DNA of 64,000 nucleotides, taken from contig JAGIAR010000011.1 in assembly GCA_017744735.1 (NCBI GenBank), positions 62,001-126,000 of the forward strand, read 5' to 3'. Under the pieces are notes generated by a model. It did no database searches. It was given only the letters and a program-made list of their open reading frames with translations, and was not told where the DNA came from. Shown here piece by piece: positions 1-8,005 of the stretch (positions are counted from its first letter, which is position 1; each line of letters begins with the position of its first letter). The DNA comes from Novosphingobium sp. Its GTDB lineage: Bacteria; Pseudomonadota; Alphaproteobacteria; Sphingomonadales; Sphingomonadaceae. Position numbers and translations under genes: made by a program.

Positions 1-2527
1 CCGCGGTCGCAATCTCGCCGCGCCCGTAGGGCTTGGTCACGATCGGAACTTTCGCGTAGCGCGCAGCGTCCAGCCCGCTGCCATATCCGGTCGCAAACAG
101 GAACGGAATCCCGCGGTTCTTCAGCGCTTCGGCGATGCTCTCGCTGTTCTCGGCGCCGAGGTTGTAGTCGAGCACCGCCAGGTCCAGCTTCGCCTCGTCC
201 AGCAGTTGCAGCGCGCTGCGGACGTTGGACGCAAGCTTGACATCCTCGGCCCCTAGCGAACGCAACACGTCTTCGCCGTCGAGTGCGATGATCAGGCTGT
301 CTTCGACCAGCATCACGACCCGCCCGGCGAGCGGCTTGCCGTCCACTGCGCCCGCTTCGCGCACGGCATTGCCCGCCTCGTCCGGGCCCACGCCGGCGAC
401 GTGCCGCGAAGGAACGCAGAAATGCGCCGACAGGCCGCCGAGCTGGTAACGCAGCTCCGCGTCGCCGCCGAGATCGTGCGGGATGGTCTGCTCGATCACG
501 GTCGTTCCGAAGCCGCGGCGCGACGGCGGCGTCACCGGAGGCCCGCCGCTTTCGGCCCAGTCGATCAACAAGCTGCCGTCTTCATCGACCCGCCAGCACA
601 CGCTGACCTCGCCGCTGTCGGACAAGGCGCCGTATTTGACCGCGTTGGTGATCAGTTCGTGGAACACCAGCGCCAGCGCGGTAAAGGCCGCAGGGTGGAC
701 CAGCACGTTGGGTCCATCGGTCTTGAGCTTCGTGCGCTTCTCGGTCAGGAAGGCATTGGCTTCGGTTTCGATCAGGTCGCGCAGCTTGGCCGGTCCCCAG
801 CGGTCGCGGGTTACCTGTTCGTGGGCACGGGCCAGCGCCTGCACCCGGCTGTCGAGATTGGCGACGAAATCCTCGATCCCGACCGTCCCGTCGCGGGTCT
901 GCGAGACCAGCCCCCGGATCAACGCCAGGATATTGCGCACCCGGTGATTGAGCTCGGCGATAAGCAGTTCCTGCCGCTCGTTGGCGCGCTGGCGTTCCTC
1001 GCCGGCACTGTCTGCGAGCCGGATCAGCACTTCGAGCATGCCGATCCGCAGGGCTTCGGCAACCCGGCGTTCGGACTGGGTGAACGGCAGGCTGCGCCCC
1101 TTCACCAGCTGCGACCAGATCTCGAAACTCTTGCGCGGGGTCAGCCGGTCGCCGAGCGGGCCGACTTCGACCGCCTTTTCGGGATTCCCGCCCCAGCGGA
1201 CCGAGCGCATCTGCTCGCTGCGGAACAGCACCACATAGTCGCGCGGCCGGCGCGACAGCGGGATCGCGATCATCCCCGCGGCGATTTCCGCATAGGCAGC
1301 GGCATCGGCCAGGATCGTCTGGATCGAATCGGTGGCGAATACCTCGCCCTGCGACCCGGTGTTAAGCACCGAAACGAGCTTCCGGAACTGTTCCGCGTTC
1401 GGGGTCAGGCCATGGAGCGACATCGCCCCGTCGACGAACACGGCGACCCCGTCGGACGGAATGGTGTCGAACACGACCTCACCCAGCCATTCGGCATTCT
1501 TGAGCAGGTAGTCGTCCTGCGCGACGGCCGCCATCATGCGGTCGGTCGCGGTGCGGGCGCGGGCCTCGTATTCGGCGGTTTCCGCTCGCTCGCGGCTTTC
1601 GAGCATCAGCGAGAACATCTGGCCGAACAGTTCCGCCGCGGTGCGCATCGCAAGGTTGGGCAGCCGCGCGCGGTAGTGGTGGCAGGCGAACAGCCCCCAC
1701 AATTTTCCGCCGACGATAATCGAGATCGAGAGCGACGCGCTGACGCCCATGTTCTTGAGATATTCGATATGGATCGGCGAAACCGCGCGCAGCAGCGAAA
1801 GCGACTGGTCGAGCACCTGGCCGTTGATATCGACCTGCGGGACGATCGGCACCGGCACCGAATCGACATCGGCGATGATGCGGAAGACGTTGCGCAGATA
1901 GAGTTTGCGCGCCTGTTGCGGGATGTCGGATGCCGGGTAATGCTGCCCGAGGAAGCTCTCGATCCCCGGCGTGAGCGATTCCGCGACGACTTCGCCCGAG
2001 CCCTCGTCATCGAAGCGATAGACCATCACGCGGTCGAAGCCCGTGATCGCGCGCACCAGCCGGGCGCTTTCGCGGATGAAGGCGGTCAGCCCGTCCGCCT
2101 GCGACAGGCGGGTCACCAGCGTGCGGACCATGCCCGCGGCCTCGCCGACATCTTCGGACCAGGGCTCGGCCTCGATCACGATCGTGCTGTCGCCCGCAAA
2201 ATGCATCGCCACATCGAACGGCTCGCGCCCGTCGACCAGCTTCTGGCCGTAGAGCCGCTCCACCGCATCCGGCCCGCGCAGCATCGCTACCCGGTTGCGG
2301 ATGTTGTGAATACCGCCCTCGGTGAACAACGCCGTCAGCGGCTGGCCCAGCAACTCGTCGGCCGTCTTTCCGGTGAACTGCTCGACATTAGCGGAGACGC
2401 GCGCGATCAGCCAGTCGGTCCCGACCGCGACCAGAAAACCGAACGGCTGGATATTGCCGAGGATATGGATCGGTTCGCGGTCGCAATTGGTGAGATCGAC
2501 CTTGAAGCCCGTCAGGTCAGCGGCCAC
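1..2527 (-). CDS. bphP: Bacteriophytochrome hybrid HWE histidine kinase with C-terminal receiver (3' end outside window)
   Basis: This is a red/far-red photoreceptor kinase that uses biliverdin as chromophore. About 842 codons are visible and the end lies outside the window. Reading from the GTG start, Cys14 is the expected biliverdin attachment site. PAS, GAF and PHY regions follow, with the phytochrome motif PASDIP (Asp near 201). The kinase core has an HWE-type H-box ELNHRVRN (His near 528) and the diagnostic WAE motif near 657. A receiver domain follows with phospho-acceptor Asp near 787 in the context AVLDYN and a conserved Lys before the window edge. Kinase and receiver in one chain resemble the Agp2 type of phytochrome. 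The GTG overlaps the end of the heme oxygenase gene by 11 bases and has GGGGAG upstream, so translational coupling with the enzyme that makes its chromophore is likely. The output partner is not visible. Confidence 0.93.
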   Translation of the reverse strand, partial: MAADLTGFKVDLTNCDREPIHILGNIQPFGFLVAVGTDWLIARVSANVEQFTGKTADELLGQPLTALFTEGGIHNIRNRVAMLRGPDAVERLYGQKLVDGREPFDVAMHFAGDSTIVIEAEPWSEDVGEAAGMVRTLVTRLSQADGLTAFIRESARLVRAITGFDRVMVYRFDDEGSGEVVAESLTPGIESFLGQHYPASDIPQQARKLYLRNVFRIIADVDSVPVPIVPQVDINGQVLDQSLSLLRAVSPIHIEYLKNMGVSASLSISIIVGGKLWGLFACHHYRARLPNLAMRTAAELFGQMFSLMLESRERAETAEYEARARTATDRMMAAVAQDDYLLKNAEWLGEVVFDTIPSDGVAVFVDGAMSLHGLTPNAEQFRKLVSVLNTGSQGEVFATDSIQTILADAAAYAEIAAGMIAIPLSRRPRDYVVLFRSEQMRSVRWGGNPEKAVEVGPLGDRLTPRKSFEIWSQLVKGRSLPFTQSERRVAEALRIGMLEVLIRLADSAGEERQRANERQELLIAELNHRVRNILALIRGLVSQTRDGTVGIEDFVANLDSRVQALARAHEQVTRDRWGPAKLRDLIETEANAFLTEKRTKLKTDGPNVLVHPAAFTALALVFHELITNAVKYGALSDSGEVSVCWRVDEDGSLLIDWAESGGPPVTPPSRRGFGTTVIEQTIPHDLGGDAELRYQLGGLSAHFCVPSRHVAGVGPDEAGNAVREAGAVDGKPLAGRVVMLVEDSLIIALDGEDVLRSLGAEDVKLASNVRSALQLLDEAKLDLAVLDYNLGAENSESIAEALKNRGIPFLFATGYGSGLDAARYAKVPIVTKPYGRGEIATA

Positions 2528-3116
2528 GCATGGCTCCCCATGCCACCGCCGCGTCGGCGTAAAGGCCGAAGGTGCGGATAGCGGATGCAACCGCCTCGTC
2601 CCGCCATGCCTCGCCGCCCGCTGCGGCCTTGCGATCGAGCTTGCGCAGGAAGGAACGCCAGCCGCCCTGCGGGTGGGTCGACGCGAGATAGCCATGCGGC
2701 AGACCGGCCGCGACCGCGCGCCGTAAAACGGCCCCGCCAAGACGAGATCCTTCGGCGACATAGGCCGCGCCCCACAGCGCGGCTTCGGACTTGTGCCAAA
2801 CGAGCGCCGCCGGCTCGACCAGCGGGCGGGCGAGCGTATCGAGGTCGGCGCGCAGGGCCGGCGCGCGGGCTGCGGCTCCCTCCATCAGTCGCGCGATATC
2901 CAGCCAGTTCTCGAGCGGGATCAGCGCCCTGGCATGGGCGGCGAGGAAATCGCCATAGGAACCGCGCTCGGCCAGGTCGAACTGACCGAAGAGCCCGTCC
3001 ACCTCGTCATGGCAGAAGCGCGTCGCGTTGCGCAGCCGCTCGTGGAACGGCGAAAGCGCGGGTTCGGGGATGGAAAGCGGAAGATCGGTCGTATCGGAAA
3101 GTTCGAATTGCAGCAT
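2517..3116 (-). CDS. bphO: Biliverdin-producing heme oxygenase
   Basis: The 199-residue protein is the normal length for a bacterial BphO/HemO heme oxygenase, which opens heme to biliverdin, CO and iron. The N-terminal helix carries LRNATRFCHDEVD, whose His (near residue 36) is the expected proximal heme ligand. A glycine-rich distal-helix stretch (near WGAAYVAEGSRLGG) follows, as in this family. It lies directly upstream of the phytochrome gene and overlaps it by 11 bases. Supplying the chromophore is therefore its likely main role, rather than iron acquisition. No TonB system or heme transporter is next to it. The start ATG at 3116 is the first in frame with a plausible leader. Confidence 0.92.
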   Translation of the reverse strand: MLQFELSDTTDLPLSIPEPALSPFHERLRNATRFCHDEVDGLFGQFDLAERGSYGDFLAAHARALIPLENWLDIARLMEGAAARAPALRADLDTLARPLVEPAALVWHKSEAALWGAAYVAEGSRLGGAVLRRAVAAGLPHGYLASTHPQGGWRSFLRKLDRKAAAGGEAWRDEAVASAIRTFGLYADAAVAWGAMRGR

Positions 3117-3296
3117 TGATCGAAAACCCAGTCCAAGTGCCCCCGGGGCGCAAGTCGAGCGCCATTTGCGTTTTAACGCGCAATACCGCGAAGGGTTTCC
3201 CCGCCGGCTACGATCGTGTGGAAAACTCTGCCGTATCGCAGGCTTGCGCCGAACCGGGCAAAGTGCGGCCTCTCGCTCTTCCCCCCAGGGGGTAGC
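3117..3296. other. Intergenic region upstream of bphO, with a GCGTT-AACGC palindrome
   Basis: This 180-base gap must hold the promoter of the bphO-bphP unit, because both flanking genes read leftwards. It contains a perfect 12-base palindrome (GCGTTTTAACGC, 3168-3179) about 50 bases upstream of the bphO start, which could be an operator. I see no convincing sigma-70 hexamer pair and no TGT-N12-ACA (PpsR-like) site. Nothing else is recognisable. Confidence 0.35.
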
Positions 3297-3929
3297 CTAC
3301 GCCGATCTGGTGCCGACGCCCCATTCGGTCCAGCCCGCCCAGCGCGGCAGGCCGTCGACATAGCGGCGCCCGAGTGGCGCGACCTCGAAGCCGCCCGCAG
3401 CAACCGCGTCGGACACCGGCCGGGTGAGATGGCAATTGCCCATCATCCGCTTCCAGACCGGCTCGATCCGGCGCTGCCATCTCTCTGGCCCGGAATCCGG
3501 TGACTTGCCGTGTTCGAGGAACAGCAGCCTGCCGCCCGGCTTGAGAATGCGGCGCAGTTCCCGCAGCACTTGCGGCGCGTCGTTCACCGAGCAGAGCGTA
3601 TAGGTGCAGACCACGCTGTCGAAGCTCGCGTCGCCGAAGGGGATCGCCTCGCCGAAGCCGGCGCGGATATCGGCCTCCCAGCCGCGCGCCTGGGCGGCCT
3701 CACGCGCATAGTCGAGCAATTTTCCGGAAGGGTCGATGCCGGAAAAACCGGTCACCCTCGCCTGGTCGTAATACGGCTGGTTCAGGCCGCCGCCGACGCC
3801 GAGTTCGAACACCTTGCCCTCGGCCAGCGGCACGACCTCGGCGCGCAGCGCGGCGATCCGGGGGTCGCCGCACGCACATTTGATGAATCGCGGCAAGATC
3901 GTCTGGTCGTACCAGTTTCCAAAGCCCAT
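3297..3929 (-). CDS. Class I SAM-dependent methyltransferase
   Basis: The 210-residue protein is a Rossmann-fold methyltransferase of the Methyltransf_11/UbiE-like group. Motif I is [11 protein letters not shown] (residues 44-54), an acidic residue ends strand beta2 (GIDPSG), and motif post-I to IV contains [26 protein letters not shown] is the typical late motif. These show SAM binding but not the substrate. The C-terminal region, with GNCHLTRP and a Trp-rich tail, resembles phospholipid/ubiquinone-type or METTL7-like methyltransferases. I chose the ATG at 3929, preceded by AAGGGG, over longer frames that begin in non-coding-looking sequence. It is divergent from sdhB. Confidence 0.8.
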   Translation of the reverse strand: MGFGNWYDQTILPRFIKCACGDPRIAALRAEVVPLAEGKVFELGVGGGLNQPYYDQARVTGFSGIDPSGKLLDYAREAAQARGWEADIRAGFGEAIPFGDASFDSVVCTYTLCSVNDAPQVLRELRRILKPGGRLLFLEHGKSPDSGPERWQRRIEPVWKRMMGNCHLTRPVSDAVAAGGFEVAPLGRRYVDGLPRWAGWTEWGVGTRSA

Positions 3930-4060
3930 GGTTTCCACCCCTTCCCGGTCCGGCCACACTCCGCTCCCGGGCGGATTTGTCAACTTCGGTTGAAATCCGC
4001 ACACTTGCACCGCGCCGCACAATCTCTAGAGAAAGCCCGCGAACTTCAGGAAACGGACCC

Positions 4061-4846
4061 ATGGCCGCTCTTACTTTCCCCGCCAACAGCAGGATCACCG
4101 GCAAGGGGCGCGACTATCGCGCCGAAGCCGGCGCGACACGGGTCAAGCGCTTCCGCATCTACCGCTACGATCCCGACAGCGGCGAGAATCCGCGCTACGA
4201 CACCTACGACATCGATCTCGACAAGACCGGGCCGATGGTCCTCGACGCGCTGATCAAGATCAAGAACGAGGTCGATCCCACCCTCACCTTCCGCCGTTCG
4301 TGCCGCGAGGGGATCTGCGGATCCTGCGCCATGAACATCGGCGGCAAGAACCACCTCGCCTGCACCACCTCGATCGAGGATTGCGGCAGCGGCGAGACGC
4401 GGATCACCCCCCTGCCCCACATGGAAGTGGTGAAGGACCTGGTGCCCGATTTCACCCATTTCTACGCGCAATATGCCTCGATCCGCCCGTGGCTGCAGAC
4501 CGTGACGCCCAATCCCGGCAAGGAGCGCCTGCAGAGCCCCGAACAGCGCGAGAAGCTGGACGGGCTTTACGAATGCATCCTGTGTGCCTGCTGCTCGACC
4601 TCATGCCCGAGCTATTGGTGGAATTCGGACAAGTTCCTCGGCCCGGCGATCCTGCTCCAGGCCTATCGCTGGCTGGCCGACAGCCGCGACGAGATGACCG
4701 GCGAGCGGCTCGACGAGCTGGAAGACCCGTTCCGCCTCTATCGCTGCCACACGATCATGAACTGCGCCAACGCCTGCCCGAAGGGACTCAATCCGGCGAA
4801 GGCGATCGCCGAGATCAAGATCATGCAGGTCGAGCGCCACGGCTGA
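4061..4846 (+). CDS. sdhB: Succinate dehydrogenase iron-sulfur subunit
   Basis: This 261-residue protein is the electron-transfer subunit of respiratory complex II. It passes electrons from the FAD of SdhA to the quinone site at the inner membrane. The N-terminal ferredoxin-like domain has the [2Fe-2S] ligands in CREGICGSC (Cys81, 86, 89) and a fourth Cys at 101. The C-terminal domain has [12 protein letters not shown] and [14 protein letters not shown], the ligand sets for the [4Fe-4S] and [3Fe-4S] clusters. [10 protein letters not shown] is typical of SdhB. The usual upstream partners sdhC, sdhD and sdhA are absent here; the gene before it is a divergent methyltransferase. The start ATG has AGGAAACGG nearby. 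Confidence 0.97.
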   Translation: MAALTFPANSRITGKGRDYRAEAGATRVKRFRIYRYDPDSGENPRYDTYDIDLDKTGPMVLDALIKIKNEVDPTLTFRRSCREGICGSCAMNIGGKNHLACTTSIEDCGSGETRITPLPHMEVVKDLVPDFTHFYAQYASIRPWLQTVTPNPGKERLQSPEQREKLDGLYECILCACCSTSCPSYWWNSDKFLGPAILLQAYRWLADSRDEMTGERLDELEDPFRLYRCHTIMNCANACPKGLNPAKAIAEIKIMQVERHG

Positions 4847-5283
4847 TGGTTGCCGAAGGCCAGGTCCTTGATGGCGGATGCCTGTGCGGCGCGATCCGCT
4901 ATCGCCTGACCGGGCCCAGCCTGTTCGTCTCCCAGTGCTGCTGCAAGGATTGCCAGAAGGCGACCGGCACCGGCCACACCACGATCGTGGGCATTCACCG
5001 CAGCCAGCTTGCGCTGGAGGGCGAACCGGCGACCTACACCAACACCGGCGAGAGCGGCGGCAGCGTCACGCGCCATTTCTGCGGCACTTGCGCCGGACGG
5101 CTCTACACCTCGGGCGACATGCCGGGCGAATTCATCATGGTCCAGGCAGGCTCGCTCGACGATCCTTCCGCGATCGCGCCGGAAAGCGTGATCTATCTGA
5201 AGGACGCGGCGAGCTGGGACCGCTTCGATCCGGCGCTCCCCAAATACGAAGTGATGCAGCCGCGGGACAATCACACGCGCTGA
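4846..5283 (+). CDS. GFA (CENP-V/DUF636) family zinc protein
   Basis: The 145-residue protein has the zinc-binding pattern of the GFA fold: GGCLCGAIRY near the N-terminus, CCCKDCQ around residue 35, and HFCGTCAGRLY around residue 85. The family name comes from a glutathione-dependent formaldehyde-activating enzyme, but most members have no proven substrate and this one cannot be assigned further. Its ATG shares one base with the stop codon of sdhB (TGATG), and its own stop overlaps the start of zapE in the same way. The three genes are therefore probably one translationally coupled unit. Confidence 0.85.
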   Translation: MVAEGQVLDGGCLCGAIRYRLTGPSLFVSQCCCKDCQKATGTGHTTIVGIHRSQLALEGEPATYTNTGESGGSVTRHFCGTCAGRLYTSGDMPGEFIMVQAGSLDDPSAIAPESVIYLKDAASWDRFDPALPKYEVMQPRDNHTR

Positions 5284-6395
5284 TGGCCGGGATGCTGGCC
5301 CGCTACGAGGCGCTGCTCGCCGCGGACGAGCTGCGCGCCGATCCCGAGCAGCGCGCGGCGGCGGCGCGCCTCGACGCCTTGCAGCGCGAACTGGAGAACG
5401 GCGCGAGGCCCGGCATGCTGGGCAGGCTGCTCGGCAGGAAGGACGCCCAGCCGCGCGGGGTCTATCTGTGGGGCGGCGTCGGCCGCGGCAAGTCGATGCT
5501 GATGGATCTGTTCCACCAGACCCTGAACATCGACCAAAAACGCCGCACGCACTTCCATGCCTTCATGCTCGAAGTCCACCGGCTGCTCAAAATCGAGCGC
5601 GAGAAGGAACTGGGCGACCCGATCCCGCCGGTCGCGGCCGACATCGCAAAAGGCCTGCGGGTGCTCGCCTTCGATGAAATGGTGGTCAACAATTCCGCCG
5701 ATGCGATGATCATGAGCCGCCTGTTCCGCGCGCTGATCGTGGACGAGCGCATCACGGTGGTCACCACTTCCAACCGCGCGCCACCGGAACTCTACAAGGA
5801 CGGGCTCAACCGCGAGCACTTCCTGCCCTTTATCGCGCTGATCGAGAGCGAGCTCGACGTGCTCGCTCTCAACGGCCCGATAGACTACCGGCTCGAGCGG
5901 CTTGGCGGCATGCCGACCTGGCACACGCCGCTAGGCCCCGAAGCCACCGCACAGGTGCGCGAGGCGTTCTTCCGCCTCACCGACTACAATCCCGAGGATG
6001 CGGCCAACGTCCCGTCGGCCGATCTCGATCTCGGCGGCGGCCGCACCCTGCACGTCCCGAAGAGTCTCAAGGGCGTCGCCGTGTTCAGCTTCAAGCGCCT
6101 GTGCGGCGAGGCGCGCGGCGCGGCCGACTATCTGGCGATCGCCCATGCCTATCACACGGTGATCGTGGTCGGCATCCCGGTGATGGGCCCCGACATGCGC
6201 AACGAGGCCGCGCGCTTCGTCACGCTGGTCGACACGCTTTACGAACACAACGTCAAGCTGCTCGCAACGGCCGCGGCCGAACCGGAAGGGCTTTACCCGA
6301 AAGGAGACGGCAACTTCGAGTTCCAGCGCACCGTCAGCAGGCTCAAGGAAATGCAGAGCGCGGATTACCTCGCCGAGGGCCACGGAAAGTCCTGA
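5283..6395 (+). CDS. zapE: Cell division protein ZapE / AFG1-family ATPase
   Basis: The 370-residue protein belongs to the AFG1/ZapE P-loop ATPases. In E. coli ZapE associates with the Z-ring; in mitochondria Afg1 acts in turnover of respiratory subunits. The N-terminus (MLARYEALLAADELRADPEQ) is typical. Walker A is GGVGRGKSML near residue 63, Walker B is VLAFDEM near 128, and sensor region VVTTSNRAP follows. The late motif FKRLCGEARGAADYLAIA is also characteristic. The start overlaps the preceding stop by one base. Position right after sdhB is common in alphaproteobacteria and suits an Afg1-like role in respiratory-chain quality control, but that is inference. Confidence 0.92.
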   Translation: MAGMLARYEALLAADELRADPEQRAAAARLDALQRELENGARPGMLGRLLGRKDAQPRGVYLWGGVGRGKSMLMDLFHQTLNIDQKRRTHFHAFMLEVHRLLKIEREKELGDPIPPVAADIAKGLRVLAFDEMVVNNSADAMIMSRLFRALIVDERITVVTTSNRAPPELYKDGLNREHFLPFIALIESELDVLALNGPIDYRLERLGGMPTWHTPLGPEATAQVREAFFRLTDYNPEDAANVPSADLDLGGGRTLHVPKSLKGVAVFSFKRLCGEARGAADYLAIAHAYHTVIVVGIPVMGPDMRNEAARFVTLVDTLYEHNVKLLATAAAEPEGLYPKGDGNFEFQRTVSRLKEMQSADYLAEGHGKS

Positions 6396-6447
6396 TTGCA
6401 GCCGGCCGGCGGCGGCGATAGTCTCCCTCCAGCGAGGGGGAACAGCA

Positions 6448-6768
6448 ATGCTCGTATCGACTACCGAAACCGTCGCCGGCTATCGCACGGTCGAGACGCT
6501 CGGCCAGGTGTTCGGCGTGGTCGTCCGCAGCCGGGGGCTCGGCGGCAATGTCATCGCTGGGCTGCGCTCGCTGATCGGCGGGGAAATCAAGGAATATACC
6601 TCGCTGGTCGAGGACACCCGCCGCCATGCGATCGACCGGCTGGTGATGAATGCCCAGCTGATGGGCGCGGATGCCGTGGTGATGATGCGGTTCGATTCCG
6701 GGTCGATCGGCCAGACGATGAACGAGGTCGTCGCCTATGGCACGGCCATCCGGATCGAACGCGCATGA
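6448..6768 (+). CDS. YbjQ/UPF0145 family protein
   Basis: The 106-residue protein matches the YbjQ family of small oligomeric proteins. Supporting stretches are VSTTETVAGYRTVETLGQVFG at the N-terminus, SRGLGGNVIAGLRSLIGGEI in the middle, and LMGADAVVMMRFDSGSI near the C-terminus, all of which follow the family pattern. It has been called a heavy-metal-binding domain, but the biochemical role is unproven. A GGGG leader lies 11 bases before the ATG. The next gene overlaps its stop by four bases (ATGA), so the two are probably co-expressed. Confidence 0.85.
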   Translation: MLVSTTETVAGYRTVETLGQVFGVVVRSRGLGGNVIAGLRSLIGGEIKEYTSLVEDTRRHAIDRLVMNAQLMGADAVVMMRFDSGSIGQTMNEVVAYGTAIRIERA

Positions 6769-7097
6769 GCGAGACCGGCAGAGCCGGGGTGGTCGCGCTC
6801 GGGGTCGCGCTGATCGCCGGCGGGCTGCTGATGAGCGTCTTCGCGCAGGGCTCCGGCATCCCGCTGGTGATCGTCGGCCTGCTGGTGGTGGCGAGCGTGG
6901 CGTTCGAACGCCGCTATGGCCGGCAGGGACGGCAGCGATCGGTTCCGCACGGCGACTGGCAGCTTACCGGCGAACGTTTCATCGACGACGAGAGTGGCGA
7001 ACGGGTGGAGGTCTGGATCGACCCGCTGACCGGCGAACGCCGCTATGAGCCGATCGGCCGGCACCCGCGGATTGCCGACCGCGCGACCCACCGTTGA
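6765..7097 (+). CDS. Small membrane protein of unknown function
   Basis: The 110-residue protein has two adjacent hydrophobic helices (about residues 8-27 and 32-46) separated by a short glycine-containing turn. A charged C-terminal domain of some 60 residues follows, with DDESGERVEVWIDPLTGERRY. The ATG overlaps the stop of the YbjQ gene in an ATGA junction. I do not recognise a named family. The topology suggests an inner-membrane hairpin with a cytoplasmic tail, and the overlap suggests partnership with the YbjQ protein. Confidence 0.7.
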   Translation: MSETGRAGVVALGVALIAGGLLMSVFAQGSGIPLVIVGLLVVASVAFERRYGRQGRQRSVPHGDWQLTGERFIDDESGERVEVWIDPLTGERRYEPIGRHPRIADRATHR

Positions 7098-7165
7098 AAC
7101 CCCGCCGGCGCACATTATGTTGTGATCCATCCAGCGGTAACACCCCGCTGACGTTGGAATAATCC

Positions 7166-7864
7166 ATGATCGATATCCGTCCCTTCGGTGGCCTGGCCCA
7201 TCGCGACCACGGCTGGCTCGACACCCGCCACCACTTCAGCTTTTCCGACTATCACGATCCCGCCCGCATGGGCTGGGGCACCATTCGCGTGTGGAACGAC
7301 GATGTGATCGGCCCCAAAGCCGGTTTTCCGCCGCATCCGCACAACGACATGGAGATCATCACCTTCGTCCGCACCGGCGCGATCACCCACAAGGATTCGC
7401 TCGGCAACACCGGCCGCACCGGCGCCGGCGACGTGCAGGTGATGAGCGCCGGGACCGGCGTGGTGCATGCCGAATACAATCTGGAAGACGAGGACACCAC
7501 GCTGTTCCAGATCTGGATCCGGCCCGACCGCGCAGGCGAGGCGCCCGGCTGGGGCGCGCGCGAGTTCCCGCGCGGCGACCGCGCCGGCAAGTGGGTCACG
7601 CTCGCAAGCGGCGATCCCGAGGGCGACGACGCCCTGCCGATCCGCACCGACGCCAAGGTGCTCGCAGCGAAGCTCAACAAGGGCGATGTGATCGAATACG
7701 ATGCGGCTTCGTGGCGCCACCAGTACCTCGTCTCGGCCGTCGGCCGGATCAAGGTCAACGGCGCGGAAGCGCAGCCACGCGACGGCGTCGCGATCACCGA
7801 AGTCGACACGATCGTGGTCGAAGCGCTCGACGACGCCGAAGTGGTGATGGTCGACGCGCGCTAG
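7166..7864 (+). CDS. Pirin family protein (bicupin)
   Basis: The 232-residue protein is a pirin/YhaK-type bicupin. The metal site pattern in the N-terminal cupin is visible as PPHPHNDMEIITF followed by a His in GVVHAEYN. The start RPFGGLAHRDHGWLDTRHHFSFSDY is nearly diagnostic. Some bacterial pirins have quercetin 2,3-dioxygenase activity and others bind pyruvate dehydrogenase, so the actual role is open. It is expressed alone and runs towards the crotonase gene on the other strand. The intervening gap holds hairpins that may terminate both. Confidence 0.9.
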   Translation: MIDIRPFGGLAHRDHGWLDTRHHFSFSDYHDPARMGWGTIRVWNDDVIGPKAGFPPHPHNDMEIITFVRTGAITHKDSLGNTGRTGAGDVQVMSAGTGVVHAEYNLEDEDTTLFQIWIRPDRAGEAPGWGAREFPRGDRAGKWVTLASGDPEGDDALPIRTDAKVLAAKLNKGDVIEYDAASWRHQYLVSAVGRIKVNGAEAQPRDGVAITEVDTIVVEALDDAEVVMVDAR

Positions 7865-7869
7865 GAGCG

Positions 7870-7999
7870 CATCCCTCCACCTGCCAGGGGGAGGGACAGG
7901 AAAGCGTGTCGGCTTGCTGGCCGGTCAAGTCGGGTGGGGTGCTCGGCCTCTCGCGAACGGCCAGCCCCCGCCCCCAATCCCCTCCCCGGCGGGGAGGGG
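7870..7999. repeat. Intergenic hairpin cluster between convergent genes
   Basis: The gap between the pirin and crotonase genes contains three nested or adjacent inverted repeats: CCCTCC...GGAGGG (7873-7895), GCTGGCCG...CGGCCAGC (7916-7923 and 7958-7965), and a perfect 9-bp hairpin CCCCTCCCC-GGC-GGGGAGGGG (7979-7999). None is followed by a T-run, so simple intrinsic termination is not shown. The last hairpin has the same arms as those flanking the DUF559 gene near 35 kb, which suggests a dispersed family of G/C-rich palindromes. Confidence 0.6.
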
Positions 8000-8005
8000 A
8001 AGATG

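Noticed and set aside
401..2581. A 726-codon plus-strand frame at the left end
   Set aside because: Antisense to the bacteriophytochrome gene, whose translation shows the biliverdin Cys, PASDIP, H-box, WAE and receiver motifs.
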